The notes below the pieces were generated by a model. It ran no database searches. It worked only from the letters and a program-made list of their open reading frames with translations, and was not told the origin of the DNA. Below are positions 6,529-12,476 of a DNA stretch of 12,476 nt, one piece after another. This stretch comes from Gammaproteobacteria bacterium. GTDB lineage: Bacteria > Pseudomonadota > Gammaproteobacteria > Eutrophobiales > Eutrophobiaceae. The translations under genes and the position numbers were made by a program. The stretch spans positions 5,836 through 18,311 of the forward strand of contig JAAXHV010000038.1 of assembly GCA_012270695.1 (NCBI GenBank). Direction: 5' to 3'. Numbering within the stretch: position 1 is the first letter of the stretch; each line of letters starts with the position of its first letter.

Positions 6529-8667
6529 TCAGGGATTCCTGACGATCAATGCATCTGCTATTGTCAATCCCTGCCCCTCGGGGTGAACGATAACGGGATT
6601 CAGGTCGAGCTCCGCAATAGAATCCTTGTTTGCTTCTGCAAATCCGGATAATCCGACTATGAGATCTACCAATGCTGCCACATCAGCAGGTTCATTACCG
6701 CGAAATCCCGTTAACAGCTTCCACAACTTTAATTCCTGCAACAGACATCCTGCCCGCTCTCTGCTGACGGGAAGCGGAGTCACAGCGATGTCCTCAAGGA
6801 CCTCTACGAATACTCCGCCTGCTCCCGCGCACAGCATCAAACCGAAATCCTTGTCCCGGTAAATACCGATCATCATTTCAAGACCGGGTTTTGACATCGG
6901 TTCCAGCAATACTCCGTGTATGTCGGCGTCAGGCTTATCCAGGGCCGCCATTTCCATCAACCGGAAAAAACCGTCACTCAGCGCCTGTGGAGTGTCCAGG
7001 TTCAACAATACGCCACCGGTGTCTGTCTTGTGAGGGATGTCCGGTGATTGTATTTTCATTGCCGCTGGGGAATCATGTTTCTCAAAATAGCGCATGGCCT
7101 CCTCCGCTGTCCGCGCCAGTTCGCCGGCGGATTGAGATAACCTCAGTCGGGCCAGTAATGACTTGACCTCGTATTCACACAAAACCCTGCGCTCGCCGAA
7201 TTGATGTAAATCAACCGCTACCGGATTCACTGTCGAGACCGGCGTCTCCAGAGCTTGCATACGCTTCAGGTAACGCTGGTAATTCACCATGTCTGAGAGT
7301 GCAATTGCGCAATTCCGCATATCTGTCATGAAGGGAAACCCTGCTTCCACGAGTAACTTCAATGCACCCGGGTTTGCAGCCGTGTAAGCGCAAAATATTA
7401 CGGGTTTATCGCTGCTATCCCTGATACTGTGTAATCTTTCCATATCGGCTGCAATATATTCGGCATTGTAGGTGGCGCAAACTACAACCACGGTGTCAAG
7501 TTCAGGGCAAGCCAACATAATCTTCAGTGGGACCGCGTAACCAACTTCGATGACGCCTTGAGCGGTAATATCCACGGGATTTGCAAGGGAGGCATAGGGC
7601 GGCAGTACTTCAGCAAGTCGACCGCGGGTCAATGAGTCCAATGGGTTAACTTCCAGTCCTTGCTCTTCGCACTTGTCCGCCAGCATAATGCCGGCTCCCC
7701 CGGAAGGGGTGAGTACCCCGACTCGGCGTCCCACCGGCAGACGGTCGGCAAGATGGCAGAAACAGCCGGCAGTATCGATCACCTGTGCAATATCATGCGC
7801 TTCCTGGACGCCGTATTGCCTGAACACGGCCTGGTAAGCCTGGTAATTTCCCGCCAGGGTACCAGTATGCGTAGTGACGGCCGTTACGCCGGCTTCGGAA
7901 CGGCCGATTTTGCAGACGATTACCGGCTTGCGAAATTCTGCAGCCTTTTCCAGGACTGCAAGGAAGCGTGAAGCCCCGATCAACCCTTCCAGGACTACGA
8001 CGATAACACCGGTATCAGGGTCATGCAGAGCGTATTCGACGATATCGTGTATCTCCAGTAATGCCTGGTTGCCTGCGGCAACCACATAAGCGAACTTCAG
8101 CCCCTGCAAACGCGCCCGATTATAGATACCAAATCCTAACCCGCCGCTTTGCGACACCAGGGCAATACCCTTGTTTCCTGCTGTAAATTTTTCGCCGTGA
8201 TATTCGCCGTTTGCAACGGCCGCACTGAAGCTGGCAGCAAGCGGAAGTCCGGTTGTCAGGAACCCTTCAGAATTCGGACCCAGCAGGATCATGCCGTATT
8301 TCCGGCAGATCGATTTGACGTCCTCCTGGCGCGCATTGCCTTCCTCCGTATTTTCGTCGGCAAATCCCGAGCTTACGATCAATACGGCGTTAACGCCTGA
8401 GCGACCGCATTCCTCCAATACAGCTGAAACTGCTGCCGCGGGTATTGCAAGAATCGCAAGGTCAACCGGTTCCGGAATCTCCCGCACCGAGATATGGCAT
8501 TCCACGCTTTCAATCATTTTATGGGAAGGTGTAACAAAATATATGGGGGCATCCGTCCTGTGGCGTAACAGGACCGAGACAAGCCGGCCGCGAAAATTCC
8601 GCTTATCGGGGGAGGCGCCCACCAGGGCAACCGATCTGGGTAAAAACAATGAATCCAGAGCCCGCAT
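6529..8667 (-). CDS. NDP-forming acyl-CoA synthetase (fused alpha-beta, ACD type)
   Basis: The 712-residue enzyme should convert a carboxylic acid, CoA and ATP to acyl-CoA, ADP and phosphate through a phosphohistidine. Domains in order: CoA-binding Rossmann domain (about 1-140, VALVGASP at 13-20, LLGPNSEG at 128-135); succinyl-CoA-ligase-like domains (about 165-465, ALVSQSGGLGFG at 169-180, THTGTLAG at 266-273 with H267 as the expected phosphorylated histidine, TPSGGAG at 320-326); and a C-terminal ATP-grasp beta part (about 490-712) with AMKIQSPDIPHKTDTGG (536-552), LCAGAGGVFVE (612-622) and ELDLNPV (686-692). The alpha and beta parts are joined in one chain, as in many bacterial members. 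The substrate is unknown. The ATG at 8667 lies 9 bases after the acyl-CoA dehydrogenase A stop. It probably activates the acid on which the two dehydrogenases then act. Confidence 0.92.
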   Translation of the reverse strand: MRALDSLFLPRSVALVGASPDKRNFRGRLVSVLLRHRTDAPIYFVTPSHKMIESVECHISVREIPEPVDLAILAIPAAAVSAVLEECGRSGVNAVLIVSSGFADENTEEGNARQEDVKSICRKYGMILLGPNSEGFLTTGLPLAASFSAAVANGEYHGEKFTAGNKGIALVSQSGGLGFGIYNRARLQGLKFAYVVAAGNQALLEIHDIVEYALHDPDTGVIVVVLEGLIGASRFLAVLEKAAEFRKPVIVCKIGRSEAGVTAVTTHTGTLAGNYQAYQAVFRQYGVQEAHDIAQVIDTAGCFCHLADRLPVGRRVGVLTPSGGAGIMLADKCEEQGLEVNPLDSLTRGRLAEVLPPYASLANPVDITAQGVIEVGYAVPLKIMLACPELDTVVVVCATYNAEYIAADMERLHSIRDSSDKPVIFCAYTAANPGALKLLVEAGFPFMTDMRNCAIALSDMVNYQRYLKRMQALETPVSTVNPVAVDLHQFGERRVLCEYEVKSLLARLRLSQSAGELARTAEEAMRYFEKHDSPAAMKIQSPDIPHKTDTGGVLLNLDTPQALSDGFFRLMEMAALDKPDADIHGVLLEPMSKPGLEMMIGIYRDKDFGLMLCAGAGGVFVEVLEDIAVTPLPVSRERAGCLLQELKLWKLLTGFRGNEPADVAALVDLIVGLSGFAEANKDSIAELDLNPVIVHPEGQGLTIADALIVRNP

Positions 8668-8676
8668 TACCGACTG

Positions 8677-9810
8677 TTATCTCAAACCCAGTTCGCGTGC
8701 GATGATGCCTCTCAGCACTTCCGTAGTACCCCCCTGAATGGTCAGTTTTGGGGCGAGCAGCATGGTGCGCCTGCAGGTTTCATCAAATGCGCGATATGGT
8801 TCTCCCGGCCTGAATGTGACCAGCTCCCTGGCCTTCGAAGGCAGTTCCTGTTCCCAACAGGTGCCCAGGTCTTTCACTATCGCCGCTTCCATACCGGGCA
8901 TCCTGCCCTGGTCAAGTCTTGCTGCAGTAGATATGGACATCTGCCGCAGGGTCGATAACTGGGCTGCCAGACGGCCTATTCCTTCTGCGGCGCGCTCATC
9001 CGGGCGTGGTTCAACCAACCTGATCAGCTCGTACAATACGGAGATGGTTTCCAGGAAGCGATCAGGGCTACTGCGCTCATATATCAATTCGTCAGTTACC
9101 TGTTTCCAGCCTTCATCGATTTTACCCAGCATACAGGAGTAGGGCAGCTGGACATTTTCGAATAATACCTCGTTAAAATCGTGTTCCCCGGCAAGGTTGC
9201 AGATGGGCCTTACTGTCACTCCCGTAGCATTCATGGGGATAAGAAACTGGGTCAAGCCATACCGGCGGTTATCCTTCACCGGCGCTGACGTTCGTAACAG
9301 CGCGATCATGTAGTGTGTACGGTGCGCATGGCTGGTCCATAACTTGCTGCCATTGATGAGCCACCCATCACTTGTCTTTTCTGCCCTAGAACGTATCGAA
9401 AAGAGGTCAGACCCTGAGTTCGCTTCGCTCATGCCGATACAGAAATAACACTCACCTCTTGCAATTTGAGGCAATAACTTCCTGCATAGTTCGTCACTGC
9501 CGTATTTGAGAAGCATGGACCCGCTTTGCCGGTCAGCTACCCAATGAGCCCGTATGGGCGCTCCGGCAGCCAACAACTCTTCCGCGACCACGTGGCGTTC
9601 CAGGTAAGATCGTTCCTGGCCTCCATATTTCCCGGGCCAGGTCATGCCGATAAATCCCGTCTGTCCGCATTTACGGCTGAACCCTGGACAAAACCCGTCG
9701 CCTGAGTCTTCGGCTGCAGGAAGTTCCCCGCTGATAAACTCCCTGACTTCGCGTCTCAGCGCGGAAATATTGTCAGCAGAGTCCGGGATATCGAAATGAA
9801 AATAGGCCAT
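8677..9810 (-). CDS. Acyl-CoA dehydrogenase A (FadE-like; probable catalytic subunit)
   Basis: The 377-residue FAD enzyme is predicted to introduce an alpha,beta double bond into an acyl-CoA. Visible are GMTWPGKYGG (55-64), the flavin/substrate loop CIGMSEANSGSD (124-135), GWLINGSKLWTS (149-160), a helix with YERSSPDRF (244-252) and the C-terminal GGTTEVLRGIIARELGLR (360-377). The position that carries the catalytic Glu in medium-chain enzymes (EGT) is Gly here (G360-G361-T362). E245 in YER aligns with the alternative catalytic Glu of isovaleryl-CoA dehydrogenase (LER), as in many steroid and branched-acid FadE proteins. The ATG at 9810 has AGGGA about 7 bases upstream. It is the first gene of the - strand operon and faces the + strand cluster across 79 bases. 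Confidence 0.92.
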   Translation of the reverse strand: MAYFHFDIPDSADNISALRREVREFISGELPAAEDSGDGFCPGFSRKCGQTGFIGMTWPGKYGGQERSYLERHVVAEELLAAGAPIRAHWVADRQSGSMLLKYGSDELCRKLLPQIARGECYFCIGMSEANSGSDLFSIRSRAEKTSDGWLINGSKLWTSHAHRTHYMIALLRTSAPVKDNRRYGLTQFLIPMNATGVTVRPICNLAGEHDFNEVLFENVQLPYSCMLGKIDEGWKQVTDELIYERSSPDRFLETISVLYELIRLVEPRPDERAAEGIGRLAAQLSTLRQMSISTAARLDQGRMPGMEAAIVKDLGTCWEQELPSKARELVTFRPGEPYRAFDETCRRTMLLAPKLTIQGGTTEVLRGIIARELGLR

Positions 9811-9889
9811 GTACTTTTCCCTGACAGAGTGAGGGTTATGGTTTCAGTATACGATACAGTAAGATCAGCTGTAACGGCACATATCAGGA
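9811..9889. promoter_or_regulatory. Divergent promoter region with small inverted repeats
   Basis: This 79-base gap separates two divergent operons and should hold both promoters. It contains GTAT-ACG-ATAC (9847-9857) and TACAG-N9-CTGTA (9855-9873), overlapping short inverted repeats that could bind a TetR- or GntR-like regulator. For the leftward operon, TATACT (- strand, 9846-9851) is a plausible -10 box, but I see no good -35. No regulator gene lies in the window. The assignment rests on position more than on motif quality. Confidence 0.4.
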
Positions 9890-10792
9890 ATGCCACGGCT
9901 GACGATGAAAATACTGATTCTTGGCGCTACCGGTACCGTAGGGCACCAACTGGCTGAAGAAATTGCGCAGGGCGCCCCGCAAATTCAATTGCGTTTGACC
10001 AGCCGCCGCGATGATGGCGTTACACAGCTTGAACAGGAATTCCCTGATGCGGAAATCTGTAAAACGGATTACCTGGACCCGGCAAGCCTGGAATCTGCAA
10101 TCCGGGGAGTAACTAAAATCATGGTTGTTAATCCAGATTCGATCGATGAAAACAGGGCCTGTGCAAACCTGGTCGAGGCAATCGGTCTGGCGGGCGGAGT
10201 AACGCATGTGCTACGGCTGTTGACTTACCCACCAGGTCTCACGCCCGCGGATATCAAACCTGAAGCGCGTGCAATACCCATAGGTTTTAACCAGGGCATC
10301 ACCGCCAGGCAGGCGCTGGATTCAAGCGATATACCACTGACTTACGTTAATGTCGTTTCCAGCTTCATGACCAATTTACTGTGGTCGGCCGACTTGATTC
10401 GCGCCAGACAAAAATTTGTCATGCCGTGCCCACAGACGCAAACCTGGCTTGACCCCGCTGATATTGCACAAGTATGCGCCAGGATATTGATGGATGATCC
10501 TGATCTTCATTCCGGTAAGACCTATGTGCTATCCGGAGTCGAACTGATCTCTTACGATGATATTGCTGATATGCTGACACGTGAACTGGGTATTTCCATC
10601 GAATATTCGGATGATGAAGCATTATTGAAGGAAATGTTCGGACATGAATACGAACTCTCCACAAATTATTTTGAGTTTGAACGGGACTATTACGCCAATG
10701 TCCAGGCGACTGATGTCGTCGAACGGTTCTTAGGGCGCCAACCGTATCCCATGCGACAATGGATACACGAAAACGCCGGCAGGTTCCGGTAG
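9890..10792 (+). CDS. NmrA-like NAD(P)-binding protein (atypical SDR)
   Basis: The 300-residue protein has an N-terminal Rossmann fold with the dinucleotide motif GATGTVG (12-18) after strand KILIL, a basic patch TSRR (37-40) that would suit NADP(H), YLDPASLESAIRGV (61-74) and, further on, TWLDPADIAQVCARIL (185-200), a standard NmrA/HSCARG-family segment. The YxxxK catalytic pair of classical SDRs is not evident, so it could be either an oxidoreductase or a redox-sensing protein. The start is uncertain: ATG at 9890 has AGGA directly against it, while ATG at 9905 (MKILILG) has it 15 bases away and gives the more usual N-terminus. It is the first gene of the rightward cluster; the next gene follows after 61 bases. 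Confidence 0.85.
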   Translation: MPRLTMKILILGATGTVGHQLAEEIAQGAPQIQLRLTSRRDDGVTQLEQEFPDAEICKTDYLDPASLESAIRGVTKIMVVNPDSIDENRACANLVEAIGLAGGVTHVLRLLTYPPGLTPADIKPEARAIPIGFNQGITARQALDSSDIPLTYVNVVSSFMTNLLWSADLIRARQKFVMPCPQTQTWLDPADIAQVCARILMDDPDLHSGKTYVLSGVELISYDDIADMLTRELGISIEYSDDEALLKEMFGHEYELSTNYFEFERDYYANVQATDVVERFLGRQPYPMRQWIHENAGRFR

Positions 10793-10853
10793 ATACATAG
10801 AGTGTTCCAGCGACAATGGCTCTCCGCTCAATACTGACAGGAATACAGATACC

Positions 10854-11843
10854 ATGATAGATGATGAGAGTTCCCTGCATGCCGTGGTAGAGGGTACAAA
10901 CTGGTGGGGGATAGCCACGTTATTCCGTTGTGAACTGGAAAACGACCCTCGAAATGTCGATATCGGGCTGGTAGGTGTCCCCCACAGCGCGGGGAACGGC
11001 ACCAGCCAGCGTGACCAGCATTATGGTCCGCGCGCGGTGCGCCATGTCTCGGCGGAGTATCGCAGGTTCCACCGGGAGTTTGGAATAAACCCCTGGGAAT
11101 TGTGCCGTATCCGGGATATGGGAGACCCCCGGTTGCCCCATGCCATGGTGAATGACCTGGCAATGAAGGACATAGAGGCGTTTTACAGAAAACTGGACGC
11201 GGCAAATGTGCGGCCCGTGTCGATTGGCGGGGATCATTCCATTGTATTGCCTATCCTGCGCGCAATCGCCGGTCCGCGGTCGAATACCGCGGGTAAACCG
11301 GTCGCCGTAATCCACGTCGATGCGCATACCGACACTTACTATGACGAAGCCCACTACATGGGGAACAGGGAGTGGGCCGGAGGCTGGGGGGTGCTCATGA
11401 AACAGGAGGGCCTGGTTGATCCGGACTGCGTATTCCAGGTCGGCATCAGGGGTCACGGTTATGCCCAGACGGACACGGACCTGGGCTATAACGTTATAGA
11501 ATACAAGGAATTTCAAAAACTGGGTGTAACCGGTGTCGTCAGCGAGATAAGAACCGTAATAGATGTAGACATGCCTGTTTACATTACCTTTGACCTGGAT
11601 GCGCTGGACCCCACTGTGGCGCCCGGAGTGGCAAACGTGGAAGCCGGTGAGGGTATGAAAATGGGAGAAGCGCTGGAACTGTTGCAAGGTTTACGCGGCA
11701 TGAATGTGATCGGGGGCGACGTCGTTGAACTGGTGCCGTCCAAGGATAATCCCAACATGATTACCAGCATCAACGCCGGCGCCCTGATGTTTGAACAGAT
11801 AAGCCTGATAGCCGATTACCTGGGCAGGCAGGGTCAAACCTGA
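10854..11843 (+). CDS. Agmatinase/arginase-family ureohydrolase with divergent substrate loop
   Basis: The 329-residue protein belongs to the binuclear-manganese ureohydrolases, which hydrolyse a guanidino or related C-N bond, usually releasing urea. All metal ligands are present: H128 (GGDHS), D156, H158 and D160 (DAHTD), D247 and D249 (FDLDALDP). The late Glu in DVVELVP (E292) is kept too. Two regions depart from known agmatinases and guanidinobutyrases. The HGTxF loop, whose His aids catalysis in arginase, is replaced around residues 172-179 by REWAGGWG. The GTGTPE stretch after APG reads GVANVEAGEG (258-267). The substrate may therefore be an unusual guanidine, formamidine or amide. AGGA lies 11 bases before the ATG, a weak site. 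Its stop overlaps the next start by one base (TGATG), tying it to the SnoaL-like protein. Confidence 0.9.
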   Translation: MIDDESSLHAVVEGTNWWGIATLFRCELENDPRNVDIGLVGVPHSAGNGTSQRDQHYGPRAVRHVSAEYRRFHREFGINPWELCRIRDMGDPRLPHAMVNDLAMKDIEAFYRKLDAANVRPVSIGGDHSIVLPILRAIAGPRSNTAGKPVAVIHVDAHTDTYYDEAHYMGNREWAGGWGVLMKQEGLVDPDCVFQVGIRGHGYAQTDTDLGYNVIEYKEFQKLGVTGVVSEIRTVIDVDMPVYITFDLDALDPTVAPGVANVEAGEGMKMGEALELLQGLRGMNVIGGDVVELVPSKDNPNMITSINAGALMFEQISLIADYLGRQGQT

Positions 11844-12286
11844 TGACTCAATGGTCTCGAGATGAAATTGAAAGTGCTTTCATGCACTATATCAATCACA
11901 CCAGGTACTGCGCCGGTTCCGGGAACTGGTCACGCTGGGCGGAACTGTTCACTGAAGATGTCAGCTACTACAGTAACGGAGTCCTGATTTGGGCTGACCG
12001 GGAAGAAGCGCGCGCCGGCGTTGTCGAATATTATTCCGAATACCCGTTCAACCATGTCACTGATTTTGCCCTGAACTGGCACGTTATTGATGAAACAAGC
12101 GGGCGGGTGGTGTTCACCATGAAAGTTATCATGGATGACCCCGGTGACGGCTCCGACTTCAGCGAAGAAGTCCTGATACATATCAATTTTGCCGGCAAAG
12201 GTAAGTGGAAACTGCAGGAAGATTACTTCAATCCCGACCTGTTCGCCAGGATGGCGGAAAATTGGAAAGTTATCCGCGCAAGGTGA
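11843..12286 (+). CDS. SnoaL-like / NTF2-fold protein
   Basis: The 147-residue protein has the SnoaL-like pattern: an N-terminal helix, then GNWSRWAELFTEDVSYY (27-43), EEARAGVVEYYSEYPFNHVTDF (54-75) and C-terminal strands ending KWKLQEDYFNPDLF (121-134). NTF2-fold proteins of this size include polyketide cyclases, dehydratases, isomerases and the small subunits of ring-hydroxylating dioxygenases. H71 and D74 could lie in the cavity. The ATG overlaps the TGA of the ureohydrolase gene, so the two are probably co-translated. The reading frame ends inside the convergent gene at the right edge (17-base overlap). An enzymatic role on the same substrate as its neighbour is inference. Confidence 0.82.
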   Translation: MTQWSRDEIESAFMHYINHTRYCAGSGNWSRWAELFTEDVSYYSNGVLIWADREEARAGVVEYYSEYPFNHVTDFALNWHVIDETSGRVVFTMKVIMDDPGDGSDFSEEVLIHINFAGKGKWKLQEDYFNPDLFARMAENWKVIRAR

Positions 12287-12476
12287 GATCATCCAGGACA
12301 AGCCGGGTGAAATTATAGTGCGGCTCATCCCAGAAGGGTGAGAAGTACTGTTGCGTACACACGGGCGAACGTCGTGTTTTTTGAATCGCTTCGGTGATTG
12401 CGTTGTCTTCCCGGGCGGCTTCCACGAACATCTCCGCAAACTCGTCGAAGGCTTCTACCAGTGCCGGATCGTTGGC
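12270..12476 (-). CDS. Partial gene: probable C-terminus of a Rieske ring-hydroxylating oxygenase large subunit
   Basis: An open frame enters from the right edge and ends with TAA at 12270-12272, giving the last 68 residues of a protein whose start is outside the window. It reads through EAFDEFAEMFVEAAREDNA, then ITEAIQKTRRSP and YFSPFWDEPHYNFTRLVLDD. This resembles the end of Rieske oxygenase alpha subunits, where a D-x(3)-E-x-Q segment is followed by a Y-S-P-x(6-8)-H-x-F-x-R-L helix. The Rieske centre and mononuclear iron site would lie outside the window, so the call rests on C-terminal pattern only. It overlaps the SnoaL-like gene tail-to-tail by 17 bases. It could be another SRPBCC or unrelated protein. 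Confidence 0.5.
   Translation of the reverse strand, partial: ANDPALVEAFDEFAEMFVEAAREDNAITEAIQKTRRSPVCTQQYFSPFWDEPHYNFTRLVLDDLTLRG

Noticed and set aside
10920..11687. Long open frame (255 codons) on the - strand inside the ureohydrolase gene.
   Set aside because: It is a shadow frame opposite a gene with all its catalytic motifs intact.

Overview
The window looks like an accessory catabolic region from a heterotrophic proteobacterium. A gammaproteobacterium is the likeliest guess, from the flavour of the proteins and of the HigBA pair, but there is no rRNA or other taxonomic marker to prove it. Genes are packed tightly on both strands. There is no stretch over 300 bases without a gene, and I see no tRNA, rRNA, CRISPR array or insertion sequence.

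Left module (84-2512, + strand): a 12-helix MFS permease, then a 69-residue single-helix membrane protein whose stop codon overlaps the GTG start of a reductive-dehalogenase-like iron-sulfur protein. The last protein has the two ferredoxin-type clusters and the C-terminal layout of RdhA enzymes but no Tat signal. Next, on the - strand (2564-3302), is a HigB/HigA type II toxin-antitoxin pair. It has a near-consensus promoter and an inverted-repeat operator, and it looks more AT-rich than its surroundings.

Central module (3362-9810, - strand, read right to left): acyl-CoA dehydrogenase A, a 712-residue NDP-forming acyl-CoA synthetase, a crotonase-fold protein, acyl-CoA dehydrogenase B and a second MFS permease related to the first. 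Gaps of 9, 68, 9 and 33 bases suggest one operon: import of a carboxylic acid, activation to its CoA ester, alpha,beta-dehydrogenation by what may be a two-gene dehydrogenase, and a crotonase step. The crotonase lacks both standard hydratase glutamates.

Right module (9890-12286, + strand), divergent from the central operon across 79 bases: an NmrA-like NAD(P)-binding protein, an agmatinase/arginase-family ureohydrolase with an intact metal site but an altered substrate loop, and a SnoaL/NTF2-fold protein whose start overlaps the ureohydrolase stop. A gene entering from the right edge on the - strand (stop at 12270) ends in what looks like the C-terminus of a Rieske ring-hydroxylating oxygenase large subunit.

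Together the modules suggest uptake, activation and beta-oxidation-like breakdown of an unusual, possibly nitrogen-containing, cyclic or halogenated acid. The substrate cannot be read from the sequence. The most promising unknowns are the membrane-peptide/RdhA-like pair and the divergent ureohydrolase.
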